Shown here one piece after another: positions 55,106 through 64,000 of a stretch of DNA of 64,000 nt (the stretch's first letter is position 1; the number at the start of each line of letters is the position of its first letter). The stretch is from NCBI GenBank assembly GCA_004794785.1, contig SJOL01007141.1:1937459-2001458 (forward strand), in the 5' to 3' direction. The notes beneath the pieces are model-generated. The model saw only the letters and a program-made list of their open reading frames with translations. It made no database searches and was not told the DNA's origin. Both the position numbers and the translations under genes were made by a program. Source of the DNA: Opisthorchis felineus (taxonomy: Eukaryota > Platyhelminthes > Trematoda > Opisthorchiida > Opisthorchiidae).

Positions 55106-55847
55106 TTCCAGAATTTGTGTTTGAACAATAGCATAGACACTTCTGTATCCTGTGAGATCGCGTAGTTCTTCCAATTTTCCAAGAACGGAGTGTTCGTTGA
55201 GTGATATATAGGAAACGTGAATTGTCGCATTGTAATCTGACTTGCAGTGCAACGCGACACTTTCACTTCCTTCGCTTGTACATATAATTATTGTTGGAAT
55301 ATTGTTTTCAAAGCTGGTATCAGGACCTCTCCAACTGGCAATACCTCCACCAACCACGAGTTCACATCACGCCAGTTGAGCGTTAAATCCGGCGGCCCCA
55401 TTGACGTGGTTTTATCACCTATATTTGTCTCGATCCATAAATGCATTTATGAGTGCAATGCACTGTCGATACTTTCATGTGACGTTTTTTATTGGTGCAG
55501 TCGAATGGCCATCGCCTCTGCTGTAGCAGGCACGTTTTGTCTAATTGCCTCGGAACGATTCGATAGCACTCGATATATCACACTGAACGATTCAGCCGGA
55601 TAGATCAGATGATTTCTCATGAGAATAGATAGAAGACATATGCAGCGATATGTTAACATTTATTTTACTATCTGTTACGTTTCGATCACGCAGCAAGCAA
55701 CCGATAATATGAGCGGACTGTGACGATATTCCATCCCCATCTATGTTGCTTGATCCCGACTCCTAGTACGGCGGAATAGTAAGAAGACGAAAACCTTAGA
55801 CACAACTTTAATGCTCCGAACAACAGGCGATGTACGGAAAAGTGCGC

Positions 55848-55850
<3 letters not shown>
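55106..55850. other. boundary region of PLE P5 with a chimeric frame
   Basis: The minus-strand frame 54995-55357 runs from non-PLE sequence straight into PLE at about 55105. On the plus strand a pyrimidine-rich acceptor (..gacgttttttattggtgcag at 55500) is followed by the coding-like RMAIASAVAGTFCLIASERF and a stop at 55603. The minus strand of 55370-55600 also reads almost openly. I cannot assign any of these. Inside a PARL intron. Confidence 0.4.

Positions 55851-55884
<34 letters not shown>
55851..55884. repeat. (AT)n microsatellite, 34 bp
   Basis: Uninterrupted AT repeat. Confidence 0.95.
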
Positions 55885-55886
<2 letters not shown>

Positions 55887-56249
55887 TTAGTTTGACCTTG
55901 AAAAATGTCGGAAGTTCGTTAGCACACATAAAGATACAAAGTTTTTGGGGGTATTAATATACCCAACACTATCTTCAGTCTCGAAAGCAAAGCACGCGAG
56001 TTATATAAATACAGTAGACACTATGTTGAATAATACAACAAGAAGACAAAGGCTGTGGGATGTCGACATTTCGCTTTCACCTCTTCAGCCGCAGTACGTC
56101 AATTTTATATCATGAATAGGGATAAATAACAATAAAACAGTGAGATGGAGCCAATCGTATGGTGGAGCAATCAGGTCCGGTCCGCATATCATTTGTAGAG
56201 TATGGCACTGGATATATGATCAGAAAGCTGTCTTTCACTCATGCCTGAA

Positions 56250-57940
56250 AGGACATCTGCTAATAAAGGTCCAAGAGGGCTACCCATCGGGCTACGCCAT
56301 CGATTTGCTCACACACTTGGCCTTCAACTTCAAAGCGGATGTTTCCAGTACACAGGAGAATTAGCTCCCTTAAATATATTGGGTAGATACATGTGGGACT
56401 TTTGTGGACGGTCATACCGTCCGTTTGCACAGACTGTAACCACTTTGAGAAGCTATACAACCTATACACCCAAACCTTTCAGTGTCTCCTGAGGCGAAAA
56501 CTGGTAGCAGCCTTGCATTTTTAGATATTCTTATAGCCAGACGCCCAGATGGCACTTTTAAGAGTTCAGTGTACCGCAAGCCCACATGGACCAGGTAATG
56601 TTTGCAATTTCCCCGTTTTACTTTGTTCGATTGCGCCAGACGTATTTTTACTCCTGTCTCACTTCAGGAAGAAGAGTTACTGAAATGGACGATGACTTCT
56701 AACGGCTATCCAGAGAAATACATCTACGTCTACAGCGCACTACGGCATAAGCTGGAGACTGGCTGCCCGGTAGAAATGAAAGGTTATTTTCATCAGACTG
56801 CAGTTTGAAGGAGATTACCTAAACAGCCATACGGAACAAATTACGTCCTGTAAACGGTCCTACCTACCCAGCCTCTCAAATAATCCTGCTCTCACCGACA
56901 AATCAAGTCTATCTCCGATGTGAGCCGCGTATTGTACCCAATCTCTCTGTCCCATACATTGTGTAACAATTCACATGCAGTTGCGGTGAAACATACATTA
57001 GCAGAACAGATAGGAGTTTATGCGTCTCAGAACAATTGGTTTGTTATTTTAGCCAGATAAACAATAGACCAACCGATGACCTGCACGTTGACACCCGAAA
57101 ACCCGTCTCATCCATTGTCACACACTTTATCCACTGGACGTAAAGCTGGCCCCAATACAGCGCTTCAAATTCTACTGCCCAATGTCAATTCAAAATTGTT
57201 AGCTTTTAGTGAGGCCATGTTGATCACTCAATACCGACCCAGCTTGTGCGCTTGGCTTATCGCTAAAACCTTGGGGTTGTTGTTGCGCAATACGACTCGG
57301 AAGGAGTTGACCGGATCAATCCCATGACCACTATCTAATGGATGTCTGGCTATTGAAGACGCAAGATTGCAAATTGGCCGTTGACCCAACAATTTCCCCG
57401 ACAGATACGGATTACATGTTTTGGAGCCTGTTCTGCCAAGCGTTCCGCTTAGTACTTATCTGTCCGGTTGATGTAAGGGTCTCCGCAGCTGTAGAAAAGC
57501 TCGTCGACTACACGAGAGACAAATAGATCAGACAACCTGGTCTCACTTTTGTGAACAGCAAATCTTCTGATGGTCGGTTGCAGTACAAACAGGTCTTGAA
57601 CCTGAAGCGAGCTTGCGTCTTATGTTTATGTTAACGTGGTCGTCCTCGAATCGAAGGAAGAAGTAGGTCTTTCGTGCCGCCTGAATGAACCGGCGTTGTT
57701 TGTGTCCCAGTTGCACTGAAAATTTCAGTAAAGTGCTTAGGATAACAGTTCTTCAACATGGTTTTCTTCAAAAATCCCTAATCTTGCTCTAGTTGATCAG
57801 GGTAGCATAGTCTCCTCGCACTGTAGAATAGTCTTTACTGGCACGTGCTTATTAGCTACTGGAGTGTAACTAGAGGATAGTAAATATTGACGCCCCGCGT
57901 GTTCTTGCGGTAGACAGAACACTGAAGGGACCTGTCAAGC
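56250..57940 (+). mobile_element. Penelope-like element P6, degenerate
   Basis: Plus-strand remnants in the right order across many frames. A (G)YPSGYAIDLLTHLAF segment equals the GSPLGP region (56270-56330). LAFLDILIARRPDGTFKSS and VYRKPTWTR follow (56510-56600), then RARRIFTPVSLQEEELLKW-type sequence (56640-56690), and then a FTCSCGETYISRTDRSLC segment (about 56970-57030), the GIY-YIG start. A terminal repeat trace CAAGCTCGGCGAACAGAT lies at 57929-57946. It belongs to a lineage with more Cys in the nuclease than P5. Convergent with P5. Confidence 0.8.
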
Positions 57941-57946
57941 TCGGCG

Positions 57947-58460
57947 AACAGATATTTAGACACAGTTGAAAATACAGCCAATAAATAAGGGCCACATATC
58001 GAGGCCACACGGCGAATATAAACACCGTTCTAAAAACTAAGTGGGGCAGTATAGAGGGAAGGACACGCTACGCTGAATGAACGCTTTTGACGTAATAAAC
58101 CCTTATGCTAAAGAGAACAAGTGGTAGAAAGAACGCACAACAAATAAGCCACGTCCACGCGTCAACGAAAACCGTTAAACGGTTGAGAAATTTGTAACGC
58201 CATCATGAAACTTACGACCATAAGGGCTATTAACAAAATAGCGCAAGAACATCGATTGAAGTGGACTGCGATGACCAACAAAGACAACGAGGTTGCAAGC
58301 AACGATAGCTAGGATAGAGAACAAAAGGTTTAATGACACATTAAATACAACATACCCCAGAACACATCCTTTGCTTGGAAGGGTCTGCCTAACAAGGATT
58401 CTAGTTTTTTTCGAACCTAGTAATCTGAGTTAATCACATAGTGCAACCAAACGAACGCAC
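57947..58460. other. intron of PARL, unassigned
   Basis: Searched for the missing PARL exon without success; no repeat recognised. Confidence 0.45.
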
Positions 58461-58717
58461 CTGCATCGGGAAGCGCAAACGATCACCAGATACGTCGTGC
58501 CCATGTTTTAGCCTCCACGACTGCACTCGCCAGTGTTCGAAACTCCAGACCGTCGAACCGAATAGTAATGCGCTTACCGAAACGAAGGTGAACAAACCAC
58601 ATCGTGCTATGACTTTCCCTGAGACAGGAAGAGCTCCTTGGACGTTCGCAAACCGCTGTAGCGCTCGATGCTTGCTTCGTGCCCAGCTGGTATTGCCGGA
58701 GTAGAAGTGACAGAGAT
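58461..58717 (-). CDS. PARL: PARL, exon with first membrane segment
   Basis: A strong acceptor (..caacacttttgttcctctcag) and good donor (CAG|GTGCGT) enclose 2 nt + 85 codons, ending in phase 0. After a basic, mitochondrial-type N-terminal stretch (SWARSKHRALQRFANVQG) comes GLFTFVSVSALLFGSTVW, a hydrophobic helix that aligns with PLFFTVGFTGCAFGSAAIW of vertebrate PARL, its PARL-specific extra N-terminal membrane helix, then a charged segment. An internal GTAAGC could be an alternative donor but the frame continues through it. Confidence 0.82.
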
Positions 58718-59226
58718 CTGAGAGGAACAAAAGTGTTGCATTAAAAATGGGTGAACTTGCCACCTGGTTGATTAGTTGTATTAATTAACCCATATAATAT
58801 ATATACATATACAATATTAATGGTGTTGGCAAACGCAGTAAGGATTATCTCCAGGTGCATAGTACGGTTAGGCCAAGCGGTTGGTTCCAGGTTAGAGCTT
58901 GGGCCCCTTGCCACGACCGATTCCCGAGCATAAAGTTACATTTTCTGGCGTATACCATTAGCATTGCAGTTTGATGTAACCATGCTGCTTCATGTGAATA
59001 AACGCGGAAGGTATAAACAAAGGACAAGAAACAAAAGCTGCCACCAAATTTATCATGATCGTCATATCCCGCAGGTACCAACGTCATTACGAGAATACTG
59101 GTACTCAGCTGTCACGGGACCATCGCACTTGAATAAAGCTCTACAATAAAAGCGGAGCAAAACGGAGGAAAAGAGATAAGGTTAGCCAACCAGACACCAG
59201 AGGTTTATACATCCCCGAACACTCAC
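58718..59226. other. intron 1 of PARL
   Basis: 509 bp with GTGAGT..CAG ends and an AT-rich tract near 58797-58812. A frame at 58845-59087 has no support. Confidence 0.6.
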
Positions 59227-59344
59227 CTAATATAGACAGGAAATGATACCACGGGAACCACAGAGGTCTGCGGGGGGCTAGATCTTTCAGCATCTCTAGC
59301 CAAATTAAGTGAGGATTTCGAAGATCACATCCTGGGAAGCGCAT
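59227..59344 (-). CDS. PARL: PARL, probable first coding exon
   Basis: The ATG at 59344 opens 39 codons + 1 nt ending at a perfect donor (TTAG|GTGAGT). The 1-nt overhang plus the 2-nt start of exon 58717 make an Asp codon, so phase is exact. The peptide MRFPGCDLRNPHLIWLEMLK then DLAPRRPLWFPWYHFLSIL has few acidic residues early but is not a classic matrix-targeting peptide. PARL N termini are poorly conserved, so assignment rests on position and splicing. Confidence 0.55.
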
Positions 59345-59479
59345 CACACCGGCAGCACCGAGATGTTTCGCAATCTAGTTCGTTCCCTTCTGGCTAGGCC
59401 ATTCACTTAACACGGCATGAGGATTGTCATAAGAGACTCAAATTAGCAAACGCGACTTGAGCTTTGCAGATTCGTGCAT

Positions 59480-62400
59480 TTACCTCATCTGTCATCATCA
59501 TCATCATCAAAGACAGCAACATACTGTTATACCACAGTCGGAACCAATACAACTTCCAAGATATGTAAAACGCTCCCCAACTTCGAGCGCCTTTCCCTGG
59601 ACTGTAAGTGGCGCCTTCAGTGACTGCATATCGAGGAGCATGACCTCACACTTTCTGGGTGCAATGCGCATGCCAGTGAACGGAATGACTTTGGTGGGTT
59701 TAACAAAAAAAATAGCCTGCGTCTTCTCTCCGAAAATGAGAACGATGTCGTCTGCATATTCTAGATCGACAAGGTTTTCGTCAGCAGTTATTTGAACACC
59801 AGGGTTTTTGAAGGCCTTCCAGCGTCCGTCTCAGTATCTCGTGGATCACAAAATCAAATAGGAATGGAGAAAATGGGAAGCCTTGACGGACACCACTTTG
59901 TGTATGGAAGCTTTTGGAGAGCTCTCTGTGTACTCTCACAAGCCCGGAAGTCTGAGAATCCAAAGAGCTCACTATCTCCACGAACTTCCGGGGCATTCCT
60001 TGCTAGGCAAGCGTGTCAAGTAGTACATACCGGTCAATCGAGTCGAATGAGCACTGAAAATCCAAGAATACTAAAATTGTGGGTCGTTTGTACGTATGAC
60101 GTTGTTCTAGCACCTGACGGACTGTGAAGATTTGGTCAACGCAACCCCTACCAGGCCGGAATCCCGCTTGCTACTCTCGAGTCAGTGTTTCACGAGCCAC
60201 CATAAGGCGACGAAGCAAAAGTGGCACCAACAGTCTCGTTACAACCTGGGTCAAGCTGATCCCCCTGTAGTTACCACGCTCACTACGAGCCCCTTTTTTG
60301 AAAATGGGCACTATCATCGACTCTCTTCAGTTATCTGGGACCGTCCCCTTTTCCCCAATGCACGCGAACAGATCAGGCAAGCGCTGACTGAAGACACCAC
60401 CCCAATCTTTGGACAATGTTGGTAGGAGGTTCTCCGGACCAGGAGCTCAGTGGCGATTGAGAGAACATATGCAGTCATAAACCTCCGATGCCATAGCGGG
60501 TGCCGCGTTCACCGTCCAGGGTTCCACGTCAGCTGTAGGCTCCAGATGCCTGGCAGCGGATGGCCACCAGAATTGTTGTTCGAAGTATTCGTCCCACCGA
60601 TCGAGGCGCTCTTTTTCATTCAAGATAGTCACTCCAATCTGATCCCTGATGGTTTCGCTCACAGGTGGTTTCCGGAGGCCAGTCGCACGCATCATCTGAA
60701 ATGATCTTCGTGCACTCCTGACTTTATGGGCCTCTTCCATTTCCTTAGCCTTCCGTGTCCACCAGACTTCACGGTCGGCTCGCACGCTCACTTTCACTTA
60801 ACATCTGACAGTTCGTTGGGCCAAATTATTTTCGGGACCGGCGAGGACATATCTCCGAGATTCAAGCAGTGTCTCTGTACGGTCTGATATCCACTGCTGC
60901 GTGGACCTGGTGGTGACGTAACAGGCAAAACTCCCAGCACTGTGCAAGGAGGTGGTGGTCTCGTTCCAGCACGAATTCACACCCGACGGCAAAGCATTTA
61001 GGAGAGACTCTAGAAGACGATTCCGATAGATTCGTCTAACATCCGGATCTGCCAGTCTTCCAGTTGAAAAGCGACTTATCTGCACCCTACGCCGCCCTGG
61101 AAAACGAAGGGAGAAGCGAATCCGAACGAGCACGTGGTCATGGTCCACATGTGTTCCATAACAGGCGGCCACACGACTTTGATTATTTCGGAAGTTAGTG
61201 CTGCATAAAAACAGCCTTCAGTCGGCCCATAACTGAAGCAAGCGTTCACCATTGTCCGTACGTACCGAGTCCAGTCTATGTCAACCACCTAATAAAGCCT
61301 TAGATGCACTAAGCCCGCCCACATGTGCATCCAGATCTCCGGCAACTACCACGGTACTTGAGCTTCCAGTTCACCACAGCAGGGCGTTCAGTGAGTCATA
61401 AAACTTGTCTTTGATCGTGTCGGTTGGGGTACAGACGAACACGACAAACAGACAACGATCAAATTCCCGCTTGTGAGACTCCTTCACGGACGTTGCCAGA
61501 CGAACCGCACAGAGGCAACTATCTACGGGTATCCATTCAAACAAGGATTATTCCGCCCGGTGACTTAGGACGATACCACCCCCTGCACATCCTGCTTCAG
61601 CGGCTTCTGGGTCGCCAGAGGTGCGCAGCCGGAAGTGAGTGGACAGTGATGGGTCATTTAGCTGAACCACTGTACTTGCATCTTGAATTCTTGTATCTGA
61701 CACACAGCACACATCAATGTCAAGCGGGTCCAGTGTGAGAGCAAGAGCAGCTTATTGTCCTGCTTGCTTTAGGGAGCAAACGTTGAAAGCAGCCAGCTAG
61801 GACAATGAGTCAGTGGTAGAATGTACGATTTTGTTCGACAGCTCTTCCGCTAGCCTCTGAGCCGAAACAGCGCCCGATAGAATTTTCTTAAGGGACACAT
61901 CGAGAAGCCAATGATTTGTCTGACCCACTTGGCTTCAGGGGACTGGCCTGCCCCGAGGGCGCATGGAGTAAGGCATAAGTGTCTGACTTCTAAGGTGTCT
62001 GCGCACAGCAGATACCTTCTCAGCAGTGCGACTCTTTTGTTTTAAACGTATTCCGATCGTATTGAGAAACCCGCTAGGGGTCACGGTGAACCCTTAGCGA
62101 TCGGCATGTGTGGGTTTTATGGGCGAGCTTATCTAACTCGCCCTTCTGAGGAGGAAGACAGCATCGCTGCCCCCATAAATATGGACATGTTGGACGCCTG
62201 AAGGAAACGCCTGCTTTCACAATTCCTATCGCACAGGAGAGTACGACTTTACCTGCAGAGAGCATTGCACGGACTCATTGTTTTTCGTCGGGCTGCTCAC
62301 CGGTGCCTCCTGGTATGTTTGAACCTTTGGGAACTGAGTTCCAACCAGTATGACCAGCAGAATCACTGCAGCACTGGAACCCGACCACAACAATGTAATA
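59480..62400 (-). mobile_element. RTE-type retrotransposon R9, second subfamily
   Basis: The minus strand has a family-type 5' leader (62400-61800; GTGCTGCAGTGATTCTGCTGG at its start). Then come endonuclease (61796-61080), linker and reverse transcriptase (61070-59520), and a (TGATGA)n tail at 59492-59509. The protein differs from R1-R8 enough to be another subfamily (for example DDIVLIFGEK after the YADD box). The endonuclease lacks the segment with the DH motif, and the C-terminal region is absent before the microsatellite tail. Non-autonomous. Confidence 0.88.
59540..61172 (-). pseudogene. RTE linker and reverse transcriptase (R9), nearly continuous
   Basis: The frame 61172-60798 joins the endonuclease remnant (DHDHVLVRIRFSLRFPGRR) to the linker. 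The frame 60797-60447 carries VWWTRKAKEMEEAHKVRSAR and the DRWDEYFEQQF motif. Reverse transcriptase follows with FKKGARSERGNYRGISLT, QAGFRPGRGCVDQIFTVRQV, LVFLDFQCSFDSIDRYVLLD, then frame 59996-59781 with SGVRQGFPFSPFLFDFVIHE, and LEYADDIVLIFGEKTQA with an intact YADD box near 59750. Only a few stops and frameshifts separate these, so it is the youngest-looking polymerase here, but still broken. Confidence 0.85.
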
Positions 62401-62649
62401 GTTTTGGGTAGGGGAATGCAACCTGTCCGCAAATGGAAGCACAAGTACCCGCGGAAAATTGGATTACAGGGGAACAGAGACCGGAAAGCCCGTCAAGAAG
62501 ACACTGGACCTAACAACGGTGCGACGGTTCGTTTGTCTCCGTGACCCATTGAGTTATACTTGGGAGGAGGTGCGCGCGACACTCGCAGTCTCTCATTCCA
62601 GGTTGGTCAATGGTTAGAGATCTGACCAAAATAGTCTCCCGGTTCTCCA
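62401..62649. other. spacer between two divergent RTE copies
   Basis: No feature recognised; a weak tRNA-like pattern near 62610-62660 (CAATGGTTAGAG ... GGGGATTGGAACA) is not good enough to call a SINE. Confidence 0.4.
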
Positions 62650-63398
62650 GGTTGGGGATTGGAACATGTCTGGCAACTTGTTCTATAAAAGTGGTGATGC
62701 ACCTACATTTCCCGCCAAACACCGCTGCCTTTCGGTCAGGCTTTTGAGGCAAAGGCCTTGGTTGCGGGACCTAATCGTCACCCTGTCTAGGGGTGGGCGC
62801 CCTGACTGTATCCCAGCCCACACGCAACCATGAATTGCACACCAACAGATAATCTCATGCCACATCGGCCGTCGTGTAGTACCATCAGCCGGGTCACCTT
62901 ACGTGCTGCATACAGCAGAGCGGGTAAGTGAAAACAGACTAATGTTGATGCCTCTCTTTCAAATACTTTTTCTCCCTCCCCCCACCCTATTAACAACTCT
63001 TTTCTTGTAGATCCACCAATTAGGACTAGTGACTTCGTTCGTCCTGCATCGGTTTCGCAAGCAACGTCCGGCACTGACGTCCTATGGAAGCTCGAAATCA
63101 ATCTTCAAGCCTCGGCGCCCAGTCTATCTGGCTGCTTTCAACGTTTGCTCCCTAAAGCAAGCAGGACAATAAGCTGCTCTTGCTCTCACACTGGACCCGC
63201 TTGACATTGATGTGTGCTGTGTGTCAGATACAAGAATTCAAGATGCAAGTACAGTGGTTCAGCTAAATGACCCATCACTGTCCACTCACTTCCGGCTGCG
63301 CACCTCTGGCGACCCAGAAGCCGCTGAAGCAGGATGTGCAGGGGGTGGTATCGTCCTAAGTCACCGGGCGGAATAATCCTTGTTTGACTGGATACCCG
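62650..63398 (+). mobile_element. RTE-type retrotransposon R10, interrupted by a gypsy element
   Basis: Plus-strand leader with family blocks (GGTCAGGCTTTTGAGGCAAAGGCC near 62734), then endonuclease from 63128: LAAFNVCSLKQAGQ, stop, AALALTLDPLDIDVCCVSDT, RIQDASTVVQLNDPS and RTSGDPEAAEAGCAGGG. The sequence stops exactly at 63398, where a gypsy LTR begins. The uninterrupted equivalent in R9 (61526 and below) shows the empty site. Confidence 0.88.
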
Positions 63399-63705
63399 TG
63401 TAAGGAGGAAAGCCCTTGGCTGCGGAGTTGTTTATTAGAAAAACTCCAACTAAACAGTTACAGACTATTGGGCAGGAAGGTCAAACTCTCGTTTGCACGT
63501 TGTTTTTTTAAATGAATATCCGTCTTCCTCTTGAACGCGTCTTCTTGAACTCTCCTGGATATTCATCGACTATCACGCAATTGCAAACGAAAACAGCAAA
63601 GCAGTTCCACAAATTCCGCAATAAATCCCACCTTCCATTAGATCAAGGCGGAGTTACGAGAACACATACTACTCACATGCGTCATCAGTAGTACACACCG
63701 TTACA
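63399..63705 (-). mobile_element. 3' LTR of a Ty3/gypsy retrotransposon
   Basis: 307 bp on the minus strand, TGTAACGG...CTCCTTACA, with TGTAA/TTACA terminal inverted repeats. It matches the solo LTR at 18088-18393. It is preceded (63706-63718) by the purine-rich AAAGGGTGAAGG, the expected polypurine tract next to a 3' LTR. The insertion-site bases ACCCG (63394-63398) should reappear beyond the element, outside the window, as the target duplication. Confidence 0.9.
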
Positions 63706-63717
63706 CACCTTCACCCT

Positions 63718-64000
63718 TTAAAGTTCACTTGCATGCCACCGATTTCCATATACCTCCGTTAGGTCGGCTCCGGCAGCTGGTGTGTTCGGCAGCTCTTCTG
63801 GTGCATCATGCCACTTCCGAAGCTGAGTTCCATTTATTCTTTTCGATCCCCGACCGTCTTGAAGTGTATAGACGTTCCCCCGGCGGTCGGTAACGACAAA
63901 TGGACCTTGCCATCGACTGCCCAGCTTCCGCGACCCCAGTCCACTCCTTCCAGGATTCTGATGATCCTTCCACTTGACCTTCGCGCCTATGGGGAATGGT
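63718..64000 (-). CDS. pol: Ty3/gypsy polyprotein, integrase C-terminal end (partial)
   Basis: About 93 codons open from the window edge to TAA. It starts PFPIGAKVKWKD, then GSRKLGSRWQGPFVVTDRRG and NVYTLQDGRGSKRINGTQLR. This is the C-terminal GPY/F-type module of gypsy integrases (KL.PRW.GPF.V, then a G..Y.L and an NG..L..W tail), which follows the catalytic core and aids DNA binding. No stop or frameshift in the visible part. It ends 13 bp before the LTR, as usual. The rest of gag-pol and the 5' LTR lie beyond the window. Confidence 0.88.
   Translation of the reverse strand, partial: PFPIGAKVKWKDHQNPGRSGLGSRKLGSRWQGPFVVTDRRGNVYTLQDGRGSKRINGTQLRKWHDAPEELPNTPAAGADLTEVYGNRWHASEL

Noticed and set aside
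55106..55190. DLTGYRSVYAIVQTQ on the minus strand resembles the segment before the second membrane helix of PARL and sits in the right intron
   Set aside because: The match is only about ten residues, no W or membrane helix follows, the sequence runs straight into PLE coding, and no splice sites fit the needed phase.
1..64000. CRISPR arrays, prokaryotic operons, ribosome-binding sites, riboswitches, rRNA
   Set aside because: None seen; gene structure is spliced and repeats are eukaryotic retroelements.

Overview
The window looks like genomic DNA of a parasitic flatworm, most probably a digenean fluke (inference). Support: spliced genes with GT..AG introns, no prokaryotic gene organisation, and a repeat load made of RTE-type non-LTR retrotransposons, Penelope-like elements (PLEs) with a GIY-YIG domain, hammerhead ribozymes, a tRNA-derived SINE and a Ty3/gypsy LTR element. 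Nearly all long open frames in the raw six-frame view are retrotransposon debris or chance. The real genes are small exons that must be recognised from splice sites plus reading phase.

Left third, about 3-26 kb: a plus-strand host gene that I do not recognise. Eight strong-to-moderate exons (10353-10532, 13098-13243, 14289-14408, 17596-17804, 20512-20703, 21012-21165, 22914-22970, 25734-25858) all join in phase; the last three encode a charged, coiled-coil-like stretch. Weaker upstream candidates lie at 3097, 6983, 8806 and 9148. The introns hold an RTE copy, an inverted-repeat MITE-like element, a solo gypsy LTR, one hammerhead ribozyme and several paired dispersed repeats.

Middle, about 26-45 kb: a dense pile-up of RTE copies on both strands (26.1-29.9, 30.6-31.7, 33.7-36.3, 37.3-39.2, 40.8-44.6 kb), interrupted by PLE fragments, a SINE and a pair of divergently oriented 93-nt hammerhead ribozymes near 40.2-40.5 kb. 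The 40.8-44.6 kb copy is the best reference for the family: a long 5' leader, an AP-type endonuclease, a reverse transcriptase and a conserved C-terminal region. Further plus-strand exon candidates lie at 30.0, 33.1, 45.9, 46.7 and 47.4 kb.

Right part, 48.7-59.4 kb: a minus-strand gene for the mitochondrial rhomboid protease PARL, with five exons recovered in phase, the catalytic Ser and His, a start codon and two polyadenylation signals. Its introns carry a nested RTE-in-RTE insertion, a SINE and two PLE copies in convergent orientation. One internal exon (linker plus second membrane segment) was not found.

Right edge, 59.5-64 kb: two RTE copies head to head that are 270/271 identical over the start of the endonuclease, sharing the same two stop codons. 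The rightmost one is split by a Ty3/gypsy element whose 3' LTR and integrase C terminus run off the window. Its LTR matches the solo LTR at 18 kb.
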